This document shows, in pieces, positions 55,671 to 64,000 of a stretch of 64,000 nucleotides of DNA. Origin of the DNA: Noviherbaspirillum denitrificans (GTDB taxonomy: Bacteria; Pseudomonadota; Gammaproteobacteria; Burkholderiales; Burkholderiaceae_D). The DNA lies in NCBI RefSeq assembly GCF_002211445.1, contig NZ_LSTO01000001.1, forward strand, positions 2,931,138-2,995,137. The letters are read 5' to 3'. How positions within the stretch are numbered: the first letter of the stretch is position 1; each line of letters opens with the position of its first letter. The position numbers and the translations under genes were made by a program. The notes beneath the pieces were generated by a model. The model saw nothing but the letters and a program-made list of their open reading frames with translations, made no database searches and was not told the DNA's origin.

Positions 55671-56240
55671 TTAGTGCGCTTCCATTGCTTCGCAATACTG
55701 AAGTAATTGCGCGTGCTGCCGCTGCAGCGATTCAAGGTTCCCGCGAATCCTGCTCATCAGGATGCATCCCTGGACAATCGCGACAGCGTCTTCCGCCAGG
55801 GCGCGCGCCTTTTTCGGCGCATGAAAGGTGGAAAAAACCCGGACATAGCAGGATGTCCAGTCATCGAAGTAATGCCGGATCTTTTCCTTGAACGGCTCAT
55901 AGGTCGCGCCGACCTCCAGGCTCAGGTTGGCCAGCAGGCATCCGTGGCGATGCTGAAGGAAAAACCTCTCCACTGCCTGGTTGAATGCCTTCAGATCGGC
56001 GGAGGTTGGCGACGTACGCGAGTTGATGATCGAGAAAATATGCTCGCGATAGTAGTCGTGCACTAGCTCCAGGGCCGCGAGCGCGACGTCTTCCTTACTC
56101 GAGAAATGATGATAAATGCTGCCTTTGGTGATGCCGCATGCCTTCGCGATGTCATCGATGCTGGTCGCCGTGTATCCCTTCATGCGAAATAGATTGGCCG
56201 CCTGATCCGCCAGCTGTTGCTTGTCGATTATCTTCGTCAT
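55671..56240 (-). CDS. TetR-family regulator
   Basis: The 189-residue protein has the TetR DNA-binding domain (MTKIIDKQQLADQAANLF, then TSIDDIAKACGITKGSIYHH) and an AcrR/YfiR-like ligand domain ending in a CILMSRIRGN helix. ATG 56240 is chosen; a start seven codons upstream has no better ribosome site. Matching operators before this gene and before the HPP gene indicate autoregulation and control of HPP. Confidence 0.92.
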   Translation of the reverse strand: MTKIIDKQQLADQAANLFRMKGYTATSIDDIAKACGITKGSIYHHFSSKEDVALAALELVHDYYREHIFSIINSRTSPTSADLKAFNQAVERFFLQHRHGCLLANLSLEVGATYEPFKEKIRHYFDDWTSCYVRVFSTFHAPKKARALAEDAVAIVQGCILMSRIRGNLESLQRQHAQLLQYCEAMEAH

Positions 56241-56254
56241 AAAAATCCCTGACC

Positions 56255-56272
56255 ATACCAACCGTTTGGTTA
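56255..56272 (-). promoter_or_regulatory. TetR-type operator before the TetR gene
   Basis: ATACCAACCGTTTGGTTA matches the HPP-gene operator in 16 of 18 positions and lies 15 bases before the TetR start codon. Confidence 0.8.
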
Positions 56273-56491
56273 ATTTTCACGTTTTCCTGGATGCATGTCA
56301 AGGCAGCAGGTTAAGCTGAATTTGTGCGCCGGAAGTGCCCTTGCCCCGGCGGAATCAAAAGGGGTGCACGTGGTGCTTCGTGGCCGTCGATCCTTCACGA
56401 ACTTCGTTTATCCCGCTTGCGCTACGAGGTACCTGTATTGTTATCGATGAAGCTAATGGAGCATCCAGTTAATTTTGATGGGTAAAGAACC

Positions 56492-56576
56492 GTAGGGTGG
56501 GTAGAGCGAAAGCGAAACCCACCACGCGCTCGAGAGATGGCATTTGGTGGGTTTCGCTTCGCTCTACCCACCCTAC
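56492..56576. repeat. 85-bp inverted repeat with 32-33 bp arms
   Basis: The left arm (56492-56524) begins GTAGGGTGGGTAGAGCG and the right arm (56545-56576) ends CGCTCTACCCACCCTAC; they match except for one extra A. The 20-base loop is unrelated. Similar GTAGGGTGGG palindromes are widespread in proteobacterial intergenic DNA. It lies 20 bases after the convergent end of a LysR gene and could also terminate transcription. The rest of the 56273-56491 gap shows nothing. Confidence 0.88.
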
Positions 56577-56596
56577 AAATTCATCTGGACGGCCCA

Positions 56597-57496
56597 CTAG
56601 TTCAATGCCTTGTCGTTCTTCAGCCGTTCGACAACATAGTCAACGAAGGAGCGAACTTTTGCCGCGGCGCGCACGCCCTCGCGGTGTATGACATGCACCG
56701 GAATGGTTGGAGGTTCGTATTGACTGAGCAGGATCGTCAATTCTCCGGAAGCGAGATACGGGGCTATCTGGTACGACAGTAGCCGCGTAATCCCTAATCC
56801 CCTGGCTGCGGCTTCAATGGCGGAATCATTCGATGTAACAACAAGCCGAGGCGAAATGCGCACTTGCGCCGCATTCGAGCCTTCATGAAACTTCCATTCA
56901 GAGGTTTGAGTAATCCCAGTTGAAGCAATCAACGTATGGTGAGCCAAATCTGCGGGAGTCCTGGGGAGGCCGTGCTGCTTCAGATACGTCGGCGACGCGC
57001 AGAGTACCCGGCGCACGGTGCCGACCTTTATCGCCTTGATGCTTGAATCAGGCAGGTCGCCGATTCGTATTCCGACGTCAATTCCTTCGTCGACCAAGCT
57101 GACAACATGGTCGAAAAAATGGGCGGAAACGTCGACTTTCGGGTACGCGGCCAGGAAGTCGACAATTGCGGGAGTGATGAACATCTTTCCAAACAGAACC
57201 GGCGCGGTCACTGTCAGACGTCCGCGAGGTTCTGCATTAATTCCTGCGGCAGCTGCTTCGGCTTCCTCAACCGCGGTAACGATTCGCCGGACATCGTCAA
57301 GGTAACGCATGCCGGCATCAGTCAGGCGTACGGCGCGCGTCGTGCGATTGAAGAGCCGAGCGCCAAGATGTTCCTCCAGGGCCGAGATCGCGCGCGTGAC
57401 GGCCGGTGGAGACATGCCCATTTTGCGAGCGGCGCCAGCGAAACTTTCTTCATCTGCGACCGCCAGGAAGATCGTCATAAAGTGCAAACGGTCCAT
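56597..57496 (-). CDS. LysR-type regulator
   Basis: The 299-residue protein starts MDRLHFMTIFLAVADEESF, with ARKMGMSPPAVTRAISALEE as recognition helix and IDVGIRIGDLPDSSIKAIK in the effector domain (CrgA/DmlR-like). It is divergent from the AhpD-like and PNPOx-fusion genes with 135 bp between the starts, and is their likely regulator. Confidence 0.92.
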   Translation of the reverse strand: MDRLHFMTIFLAVADEESFAGAARKMGMSPPAVTRAISALEEHLGARLFNRTTRAVRLTDAGMRYLDDVRRIVTAVEEAEAAAAGINAEPRGRLTVTAPVLFGKMFITPAIVDFLAAYPKVDVSAHFFDHVVSLVDEGIDVGIRIGDLPDSSIKAIKVGTVRRVLCASPTYLKQHGLPRTPADLAHHTLIASTGITQTSEWKFHEGSNAAQVRISPRLVVTSNDSAIEAAARGLGITRLLSYQIAPYLASGELTILLSQYEPPTIPVHVIHREGVRAAAKVRSFVDYVVERLKNDKALN

Positions 57497-57631
57497 CAAT
57501 TATTCCAGTTCCGGGAATTATGAAATGCATGGGACGGATATTCACGGCTTGACTGCGCGCCATCATAGTTAGCACCGTTCGCTGTCACACAGAAAACGAA
57601 CGGATCGCCATCTATTTTCAAGGAGCCAGAA

Positions 57632-58177
57632 ATGAGCCGTATTAATGTCGTTACCATCGAAACCGCAACCGCTGAACAAAAAGCCCTGTTCGACGCCATC
57701 CACGCACAACTGGGTACCGTACCGAACTTCCTAAAAGTCTTCGCCAATTCTCCGGTTGCGCTGAAGGCGTTTCTAGGTCTCTTCGGCATCGCCGGCACCG
57801 GGAGCCTGGACCCGTTGACACGGGAACGTATTGCCCTGGCGCTGGCACAACAAAACTCCTGCGAATACTGCCTGTCTGCACACACCGCGCTCGGCCGCAC
57901 CGCCGGATTGACCGGGGCGGAGATGGATTCCAACCGGGCCGGCACCAGCCAGGACGCAAAAGCAGCGGCCGCGGTGAAGTTCGCCCGTTCGCTGGTCGAG
58001 CACAACGGCGAGGTTACAACTGCTGAAATCGCCGAGGTACGGAATGTCGGCTACAGCGACTCTGACATCGTTGAAATCATAACGCACGTCGGCATGAACC
58101 TCCTGACGAACATTCTTGGCAAGGCCAGCCGCGTTGAAATCGACTTCCCCAAGGTCGATCTCAAGCTGGCAGCCTGA
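57632..58177 (+). CDS. Carboxymuconolactone decarboxylase/AhpD-family protein
   Basis: The 181-residue protein has the CxxC redox motif NSCEYCLSAHTALGR of the alkylhydroperoxidase-D core. Such proteins reduce peroxides through the cysteine pair rather than decarboxylate lactones. AAGGAGCCAGAA precedes the ATG. The adjacent flavin-iron-sulfur reductase could supply its electrons. Confidence 0.9.
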   Translation: MSRINVVTIETATAEQKALFDAIHAQLGTVPNFLKVFANSPVALKAFLGLFGIAGTGSLDPLTRERIALALAQQNSCEYCLSAHTALGRTAGLTGAEMDSNRAGTSQDAKAAAAVKFARSLVEHNGEVTTAEIAEVRNVGYSDSDIVEIITHVGMNLLTNILGKASRVEIDFPKVDLKLAA

Positions 58178-58284
58178 TCGAACAGGCCCCGCTTGTGCAG
58201 GCCGGAAAAGCTGGTCGCTTTCCGGGCACGCACAAGCGGCCATCAAGCTCAATTGACATTCTCGATGTTGCGATCGGAAATCCT

Positions 58285-59883
58285 ATGCCACGCGCTTTCT
58301 CACAAATTGCCTTCACCCCATCGGTAAGAGTCGCCCAGGAACGATACCGATCAAGAGAGGCGAACGCCGCTTTCGACCTCGACCCGAACGCGAGGAATGT
58401 CGTAACAGGCGCGGAGCGGCAGTTTTTTCTCGAGGTCGACACATTTTTCATGGCATCGACCGGCGAAAACGGGTGGCCCTATGTCCAGCATCGCGGCGGA
58501 CCGAAGGGATTTCTCAAGGTGCTTGACGACCGCACTATCGGCTTCGCCGATTTTGCCGGCAACCGCCAATACATATCCGCGGGCAATCTGTCGAACGACG
58601 ACAGGGTCATGCTCATTCTCATGGATTTCGCGAACCGAAGGCGCCTGAAGGTGTGGGGGCGGGCAAGAATCGTCCATGAATCGAGCGAGCCGGAGCTCAT
58701 CGCACTGTTGGAAGTCGATTCCTACCGCGCGCGAATTGAACGGGGCGTCGTGATCCAGGTTGAGGCGTTTGACTTCAATTGTCCTCAACATATCACCCCG
58801 CGCTTCACCGAGGCGGAGTTCATGGCACGGATCAGGCCGCAACTTGACGAATTGGAGCAGCTTCGCGAGCGGGCAAAGCACCAATCCATGCCGAAAGCAG
58901 CGGCAAGTCCACTAGTATTGGGAACGGGCGAGCTGGAGCTGGCAATTTCAGCAGTACGTCAACTGACCCCACGCATTCGCGCGTATGAGTTGAGGCGGCC
59001 TGACGGAGGGGACTTGCCTGCGGTCCGCGCGGGGGCGCACCTGAGTCTCCCGATGCGGCTCGAGGATGGCAGTGTCGGCATTCGGAGTTACTCGATTTCC
59101 TCCAATCCGATGCGTAGAGACGCCTATGAAATCGCCGTATTGAAAGAGGACACGGGCCGTGGGGGATCGATCGCTGTTCACAAGGATTTCAACATTGGCA
59201 CTATCCTGCGGTGCGGGATGCCGAAAAACGCATTCCCGCTTCATGGGGATGACCGTCCTGCCGTGCTGATTGCCGGCGGAATCGGAATCACACCCATCAA
59301 AGCCATGGCACAGGAGCTGAAGCAGCGCGGCGCCGAATTCCAGCTCCATTACTCGGCGCGATCAAGGCGTGAAATGGCGTACTGGTCAAAGCTGAAGCTT
59401 GCCATGGGCGAGCGCGCGCGATTCTACTTCAGTGATGAATCTGCATCCGCGCGCCTCGACGTGGGCAAGGTGCTGGCGGCCGCGCCTGATGACGCCGTGT
59501 TCTATGTATGCGGTCCTGCCAGGCTGATTGAAGCAGTTGTCGAATCTGCGAAGGCGCATGGCATTCCCGAAAGCCGCGTCAAGTTCGAACGCTTCATGGC
59601 GAAGCCTGTAGACGGCAAGCCAATCAGCGTAAGACTGGCACGTTCGAAGCTGGACATCACGGTAGCCGCCGACCAATCGATACTGGACGCAGTGTTGAAC
59701 GCGGGCGTTGATGCGCCGTTTTCCTGCAGGGAGGGGGTATGCGGCATGTGCGCGACGAAAGTGCTCGACGGGGAGGTGGAGCATAACGATACAGCCCTTA
59801 CGGATGCCGAACGAGATAAAGCGGCATTAATGTGTACCTGCGTTTCCCGCGCCAGGACAGCCAGCCTTGTGCTTGATCTCTGA
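58285..59883 (+). CDS. PNPOx-like, FAD/NAD reductase and 2Fe-2S ferredoxin fusion
   Basis: The 532-residue protein joins three parts. Residues about 40-190 are a pyridoxamine-phosphate-oxidase-like split barrel (FFMASTGENGWPYVQHRGGP). Residues about 210-440 are a ferredoxin-NADP reductase module (IRSYSISSNP for flavin, IAGGIGITPIKAMA for NAD). Residues about 450-532 are a plant-type ferredoxin with CREGVCGMCATKV and a later Cys. It can pass electrons from NAD(P)H to an acceptor; the electron sink is unknown. The ribosome site at 58285 is weak. Confidence 0.88.
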   Translation: MPRAFSQIAFTPSVRVAQERYRSREANAAFDLDPNARNVVTGAERQFFLEVDTFFMASTGENGWPYVQHRGGPKGFLKVLDDRTIGFADFAGNRQYISAGNLSNDDRVMLILMDFANRRRLKVWGRARIVHESSEPELIALLEVDSYRARIERGVVIQVEAFDFNCPQHITPRFTEAEFMARIRPQLDELEQLRERAKHQSMPKAAASPLVLGTGELELAISAVRQLTPRIRAYELRRPDGGDLPAVRAGAHLSLPMRLEDGSVGIRSYSISSNPMRRDAYEIAVLKEDTGRGGSIAVHKDFNIGTILRCGMPKNAFPLHGDDRPAVLIAGGIGITPIKAMAQELKQRGAEFQLHYSARSRREMAYWSKLKLAMGERARFYFSDESASARLDVGKVLAAAPDDAVFYVCGPARLIEAVVESAKAHGIPESRVKFERFMAKPVDGKPISVRLARSKLDITVAADQSILDAVLNAGVDAPFSCREGVCGMCATKVLDGEVEHNDTALTDAERDKAALMCTCVSRARTASLVLDL

Positions 59884-59910
59884 CTTTGCAGCTTGGGCTC
59901 CGAGAGGGCG

Positions 59911-60396
59911 CTAGCGCTTCGCCTCCTCCAACCCCAGCAGTATCCGCAGGCACTGCACGAACACCGGCCGCAATTCCGCCGGCAGGGGCTCAAGGATTTT
60001 TTCCTGGGCGCGCTTCGCCAGGGGGATGGTTTCCTGCACGATACGTTTTCCTTCCCGAGTGAGGGAAACATCCAGCGCGCGGGCGTCACTGGCGCTGCGC
60101 GCGCGGACAACCAGTTCTCGCTTTTCCAGCCGGTTGAGGATTTCGCTGATCGTGTTGCGGTCCACCCCGGTCACCGCGGACAACTGGTTGAGCGTCGCCG
60201 CTTCCGACTGCGCGATCGCGATCATGATTGCGAGTTGCTGGCGCGTCGGCGCATCCGTGCCGACCATGTCGTTGTAGATGTCGAGCGAGCGCTGGTGCGC
60301 GCGCCGGATCAGCGGACCCGGCAGATGGTCGGCGTCGAACAGCGCCATGCTTTCCTTGCCTGTGCCTGTAACGCATTTGGGCGATCGTCCCGTCAT
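59911..60396 (-). CDS. MarR-family regulator
   Basis: The 161-residue protein has a winged helix (LNQLSAVTGVDRNTISEIL, then RLEKRELVVRARSASDARAL). MarR proteins usually repress and release DNA on binding an aromatic or CoA ligand. It is divergent from the second meta-cleavage operon, with a perfect palindrome in the shared region. Confidence 0.92.
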   Translation of the reverse strand: MTGRSPKCVTGTGKESMALFDADHLPGPLIRRAHQRSLDIYNDMVGTDAPTRQQLAIMIAIAQSEAATLNQLSAVTGVDRNTISEILNRLEKRELVVRARSASDARALDVSLTREGKRIVQETIPLAKRAQEKILEPLPAELRPVFVQCLRILLGLEEAKR

Positions 60397-60491
60397 TTCA
60401 TCCTCTTCATTCCCCGTCCGGCACTAGTTATAGCCGCCTCTCGCGGCTTCAAGCACCGCAAAAATCATCAATAAACAGTATTCACGAGATA

Positions 60492-60509
60492 TATGACGTA
60501 CACGTCATA
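60492..60509. promoter_or_regulatory. MarR-type palindrome
   Basis: TATGACGTACACGTCATA has perfect 8-bp arms around AC. It sits 96 bases from the MarR start and 51 from the hydrolase start, suited to control both. Confidence 0.8.
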
Positions 60510-60559
60510 ACCGCCACTATACTCCATTCAACACTGAACCACCACCGATGGAGGACGAT

Positions 60560-61408
60560 ATGACGTACTGGACTGACCTGGTCGATGTGGAACACCGCAT
60601 CGCCTATGTGGACGCGGGCGGCATCCACACGCGCTACCTGGATGCCGGCCCGCGGGACGCAGAGGTCGTGCTGTTCCTGCATGGCAGCGGCGGCTACCTG
60701 GAAGCCTACTCGCAGAATGTGCGCGCGCACGCGCGGCATTTCCGCGTGATCGCGCTGGACATGCTGGGCCACGGCTATACCGACAAGCCGGACCATCCTT
60801 ACGAACCGAAGCACTACGTCAAGCACATCGTCGACTTTCTCGATGCGCTCGGCATCGCCCGTGCGCACGTGTCCGGGGAATCGCTCGGCGGATGGGTGGC
60901 GGCGCGACTCGCGTCCACGCATCCGGAGCGGGTCGGCAAGATCGTGCTCAATACCGCGGCAGGCGTGCACTACGACCCGGAGGTCAGCGCGCGCATCCAT
61001 ACCCTCAGCCTGAATGCAGTGAACAACCTGAATCCGGAAAACGTGCGCAAGCGCCTCGAATGGCTGATGCTCGATCCCGCTCGCGTGACCGACGAAATGG
61101 TCGAGATGCGCTACCGCGTCTACGCGCAGCCCGGCTTCCCGAAAACCATGGCGCACATCATGTGCCTGCACACCGCCGAATTCCGCGTGCCGAACCTGAT
61201 GACTCCGGAGGAAATGGCAAAGGTGAAGGCGCCGGCCCTGGTGCTGTGGACCTCGCACGATCCCGGCAGCTCGGTGGAAATCGGCCGCCGGCTCGCCTCG
61301 ATGATCCCCGATTCCAAATTCGTCGTGATGGATAACTGCGGCCACTGGCCCCAGTTCGAAGACGCCGAGAACTTCAACAAGCTCCACATCGATTTCCTCT
61401 TGAACTGA
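60560..61408 (+). CDS. Meta-cleavage product hydrolase (alpha/beta hydrolase)
   Basis: The 282-residue protein has FLHGSGGYLEAYSQN (oxyanion region), the nucleophile Ser in VSGESLGGWVA, Asp in TSHDPGSS and His in NCGHWPQFE. Enzymes of this type (MhpC, DmpD, HsaD) hydrolyse C-C bonds of ring-fission products to 2-oxopent-4-enoate and an acid. GGAGGACGAT precedes ATG 60560. With the VOC dioxygenase, hydratase and dehydrogenase it forms a hydrolytic meta pathway. Confidence 0.9.
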   Translation: MTYWTDLVDVEHRIAYVDAGGIHTRYLDAGPRDAEVVLFLHGSGGYLEAYSQNVRAHARHFRVIALDMLGHGYTDKPDHPYEPKHYVKHIVDFLDALGIARAHVSGESLGGWVAARLASTHPERVGKIVLNTAAGVHYDPEVSARIHTLSLNAVNNLNPENVRKRLEWLMLDPARVTDEMVEMRYRVYAQPGFPKTMAHIMCLHTAEFRVPNLMTPEEMAKVKAPALVLWTSHDPGSSVEIGRRLASMIPDSKFVVMDNCGHWPQFEDAENFNKLHIDFLLN

Positions 61409-61421
61409 ACAGGAGACGACC

Positions 61422-62336
61422 ATGAACACCACATCCCCGCTTTGGCCGGCCGTGCTCGACCACATCCGCTTCGATTCGCCCGATCCGGACGCGCTGGCCG
61501 ACTTCTACCGCGACGGACTCGGCATGGCAAAGATCCGGATTGCCCCCGACCTTTACCTGATGAACGGGCCGCAGCGCCGCCTGCTGATCGGCAAGGGCGA
61601 GAAGAACGGCCAGCCGTTTGCGGCGTTCTCCCTGCAGAGCGACACCCAGTTGCGGGCAGTGCGCGAGATGCTGCTGGCCAACGACGTCGAGTTGCAGCCG
61701 TCCCCGACGCCGCTGTTCAGGGACGATGCCCTGGCGGTGAAGGATCCGGATGGGCGCATCGCCGTCTTCTGCCTGCCCGCCGATAACGTTGCGTCCGGTT
61801 CCCATGAAGGCTTGCGCGCCGCGAAATTCTCGGGGCGTCTGCAACATGTGGTGGTCGCGACCACCGACCTGGACCGCCTGGGCGCGTTCTACGAGAAGAA
61901 GCTCGGGTTCACGCTGTCGGATACCGTGTGCGCCGGCGAGGAAACCGGCCCAGACGCGCCGGCGGCAGTCAACTTCTACCGCGCCGACGTCGAGCACCAC
62001 AGCTTTGCCGCCTTCCTCGCGAAGACCGTGCGCTCCGACCATCACTGCTATGAGACCACCTGCTGGAACGACATCCGCGACTGGGCTGACCACCTGGCGG
62101 AAATGGGCTGCACGCCGTGGTGGGGGCCCGGCCGGCACGGTGTCGGGCGCAACCTGTTCTTCATGGCCAAGGACCCGGACGGCAACAATTTCGAGCTGTC
62201 CGCGGAACTCGAGCACATGCCGCGCATCATGCCGCCGCGCCGCTGGCCGAACACGCAGGCGACAGGCAACGCCTGGGGCAAGGCCTGGGACCGCATGAAA
62301 AGCACCGGTGCGGATCGCACCGTCGAAGCCGAATAA
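61422..62336 (+). CDS. Extradiol dioxygenase (VOC type I)
   Basis: The 304-residue two-module protein has candidate Fe(II) ligands His in LQHVVVATTDL, His in VRSDHHCYET and Glu in NNFELSAELE. It differs clearly from the dioxygenase at 49519 and is likely to cleave an alkyl- or aryl-substituted catechol, since a hydrolase precedes it. AGGAGACGACC precedes the ATG. Confidence 0.88.
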   Translation: MNTTSPLWPAVLDHIRFDSPDPDALADFYRDGLGMAKIRIAPDLYLMNGPQRRLLIGKGEKNGQPFAAFSLQSDTQLRAVREMLLANDVELQPSPTPLFRDDALAVKDPDGRIAVFCLPADNVASGSHEGLRAAKFSGRLQHVVVATTDLDRLGAFYEKKLGFTLSDTVCAGEETGPDAPAAVNFYRADVEHHSFAAFLAKTVRSDHHCYETTCWNDIRDWADHLAEMGCTPWWGPGRHGVGRNLFFMAKDPDGNNFELSAELEHMPRIMPPRRWPNTQATGNAWGKAWDRMKSTGADRTVEAE

Positions 62337-62356
62337 CGCAGGCGAAGGGGACATCC

Positions 62357-63157
62357 ATGTCATCAATGACAGAATCAAAGGTCCACTCCCTCGGAGACCT
62401 GCTCTACGCAGCTCTGCGCGGCCAACGCACGATATCCCCACTGACGGACACCGATGCGGAACTCACTGTGGAGGACGCCTACCGCATATCGCTGCGCCTG
62501 CTTGAACGCCGCCTCCAGGATGGCGAAAAGGTGATCGGCAAGAAGATCGGCGTGACCAGCCGCGCCGTGCAGGAAATGCTGAATGTGCGCCAGCCGGATT
62601 TCGGCTTCCTCACGGATGCGATGCAGTACCCGGACGGCGCCGAAGTGAGCATCACGAAGGCGGGCCTGATCCAGCCGCGCGCCGAGGGCGAGATCGCATT
62701 CCTGCTCGGGCGCGACCTCGGCAGTGAAGGCGTGACGGCGGAGGAAGTGCTGGACGCGACGGAAGCCGTCATGCCGTGCTTCGAAATCGTGGACTCGCGC
62801 ATCGACAACTGGCGCATCCGCATCCAGGACACAGTCGCGGACAACGCCTCCTGCGGCATCTTCGTCGTCGGCAATGCACTTGTAGATCCGCGCAGCATCG
62901 ACCTCGCCAACGCCGAGCTGAAGATGTTCCGCAACGGCAAGCTGGAAGCAAGCGGCTTCGGCTCGGCGGTGCAGGGCCATCCGGCGGAAGCGGTCGCCTG
63001 GCTGGCCAATACGCTGGGCAAGTTCGGTATTCCCTTCCGCAAAGGCGAAATCATCCTGTCCGGTTCGCTGGTGCCCCTGGTACCGGCCGCCGCGGGAGAC
63101 CGCTTCGAACTGACGATCGACGGCATCGGTTCGTCATCCATCTCGTTCGTCGCATGA
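62357..63157 (+). CDS. 2-oxopent-4-enoate hydratase, second copy
   Basis: The 266-residue protein parallels the one at 53094: [44 protein letters not shown] and [12 protein letters not shown]. It adds water to 2-oxopent-4-enoate or an alkyl homologue. AAGGGGACATCC precedes ATG 62357. The gene order hydrolase-dioxygenase-hydratase-dehydrogenase supports this role. Confidence 0.9.
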   Translation: MSSMTESKVHSLGDLLYAALRGQRTISPLTDTDAELTVEDAYRISLRLLERRLQDGEKVIGKKIGVTSRAVQEMLNVRQPDFGFLTDAMQYPDGAEVSITKAGLIQPRAEGEIAFLLGRDLGSEGVTAEEVLDATEAVMPCFEIVDSRIDNWRIRIQDTVADNASCGIFVVGNALVDPRSIDLANAELKMFRNGKLEASGFGSAVQGHPAEAVAWLANTLGKFGIPFRKGEIILSGSLVPLVPAAAGDRFELTIDGIGSSSISFVA

Positions 63158-63200
63158 CATGCAGGGTGATGCAGCAACCATTTACCAGGAAAGGATGATC

Positions 63201-64000
63201 ATGAAGAAAATCAAGTGTGCATTGATCGGGCCGGGCAACATCGGCACCGACCTGCTTTACAAGCTCAAGCGCAGCCCCGTGCTGGAGCCCGCATGGATGG
63301 TCGGCATCGACCCCAACTCGGACGGCCTCAAGCGGGCAGCCGAAATGGGGCTGAAGGTGACCGACAAGGGCGTCGACGGGCTCCTGCCCTTCGTTGAACA
63401 GGACGAGATCCGCATCGCCTTCGATGCCACATCGGCCTATGTGCATCGCGAGAATTCCGACAAGCTGACCGCGCGCGGGGTGATGATGATCGACCTGACG
63501 CCCGCGGCCGTCGGCCCTTACTGCGTCCCGCCGGTCAACCTGCAGGAGCATCTCGGCAAGGGCGAGATGAACGTCAACATGGTGACATGCGGCGGCCAGG
63601 CGACGATCCCGATGGTGGCCGCGGTCTCGCGCGTGCAGCCGGTGAAGTACGGCGAAATCGTCGCTACCGTGTCCTCGCGTTCGGTCGGTCCCGGCACGCG
63701 CAAGAACATCGATGAATTCACCCGCACCACCTCCGGCGCCATCGAGCGCGTGGGCGGCGCGCGCGAAGGCAAGGCGATCATCATCATCAACCCGGCGGAG
63801 CCGCCGCTGATCATGCGCGACACCATCCACTGCCTGACCGAGACGGAACCGGACCGCGAAAAGATCACCGCGTCGATCCACGCGATGATCAAGGAAGTCC
63901 AGAAGTACGTGCCCGGCTACAAGCTGGTGAACGGGCCGGTGTTCGACGGCAATCGCGTGTCGGTGTTCATGGAAGTCGAAGGCCTCGGCGACTACCTGCC
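63201..64000 (+). CDS. Acetaldehyde dehydrogenase (acylating), second copy, partial
   Basis: About 267 codons are visible before the right edge. The start [20 protein letters not shown] gives the Rossmann motif and [13 protein letters not shown] holds the catalytic Cys. It is diverged from the copy at 48543. AAAGG six bases upstream supports ATG 63201 over an ATG two codons earlier. An aldolase gene should follow beyond the window. Confidence 0.93.
   Translation, partial: MKKIKCALIGPGNIGTDLLYKLKRSPVLEPAWMVGIDPNSDGLKRAAEMGLKVTDKGVDGLLPFVEQDEIRIAFDATSAYVHRENSDKLTARGVMMIDLTPAAVGPYCVPPVNLQEHLGKGEMNVNMVTCGGQATIPMVAAVSRVQPVKYGEIVATVSSRSVGPGTRKNIDEFTRTTSGAIERVGGAREGKAIIIINPAEPPLIMRDTIHCLTETEPDREKITASIHAMIKEVQKYVPGYKLVNGPVFDGNRVSVFMEVEGLGDYL

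Overview
The window looks like the chromosome (or a large replicon) of a betaproteobacterium of the Burkholderiales, perhaps Oxalobacteraceae-like. The basis is high coding GC, two Burkholderiales-type trimeric porins, many LysR regulators, AAHS-family aromatic acid transport and dense aromatic catabolism. Genus cannot be fixed from the sequence alone. No rRNA, tRNA, CRISPR array or intact insertion sequence was seen.

Layout. 1-2.5 kb: the start of an MBL-fold (persulfide dioxygenase-like) gene, an AT-rich gap with short repeats, and a decayed pcaJ-pcaF remnant of the beta-ketoadipate pathway. 2.5-11.2 kb (minus): a tightly packed operon of maleate isomerase, alpha/beta hydrolase, a CoA ligase fused to a VOC domain, a small unknown protein, a thioesterase, an old yellow enzyme, an SMP-30 lactonase and an aromatic acid transporter. 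A divergent LysR gene (11.4 kb) and a porin follow. 13.7-22.1 kb (plus): a LacI regulator and a hydroxyquinol operon (maleylacetate reductase, PLP enzyme, hydroxyquinol dioxygenase, SDR, BKACE, gamma-carbonic anhydrase-like protein, quinone oxidoreductase, cupin). 22.2-27.9 kb: dctA, a chemoreceptor, a short malic enzyme with a coupled 52-codon ORF, and a second porin. Near-identical LacI-type palindromes at 14.98, 17.58, 27.98 and 28.07 kb tie the hydroxyquinol genes and the porin into one candidate regulon.

28.2-43.3 kb: a patatin lipoprotein, a PilZ protein, a YcaC-like hydrolase/XapX/amidohydrolase/MFS-ABM/DoxX operon, a chemoreceptor, three LysR genes (two of them close paralogues), a NemA-like reductase, a pirin and a NarL-type response regulator. 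43.2-46.2 kb: two NarL-type histidine kinases, probable partners of that response regulator.

46.2-54.9 kb: a complete meta-cleavage lower pathway in two divergent blocks around a LysR gene. Minus block: extradiol dioxygenase, acylating acetaldehyde dehydrogenase, hydroxyoxovalerate aldolase, class II aldolase/decarboxylase, ABM membrane protein. Plus block: semialdehyde dehydrogenase, hydratase, decarboxylase, tautomerase. A shared 20-bp motif lies upstream of both blocks. 55-60 kb: a TetR/HPP pair with two matching operators, an 85-bp inverted repeat, LysR, an AhpD-like protein and a PNPOx-FNR-ferredoxin fusion. 60.4-64 kb: a MarR regulator with its palindrome and a second, hydrolase-type meta-cleavage operon that runs off the right edge.

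Taken together the region channels aromatic acids, hydroxyquinol and catechol-type intermediates to pyruvate, acetyl-CoA, succinyl-CoA, fumarate and C4-dicarboxylates. The most interesting proposals are (i) a BKACE-based end to the hydroxyquinol pathway beside a dead pcaJF, (ii) the ligase-VOC fusion operon ending in maleate isomerase, and (iii) a LacI regulon readable from its operators.
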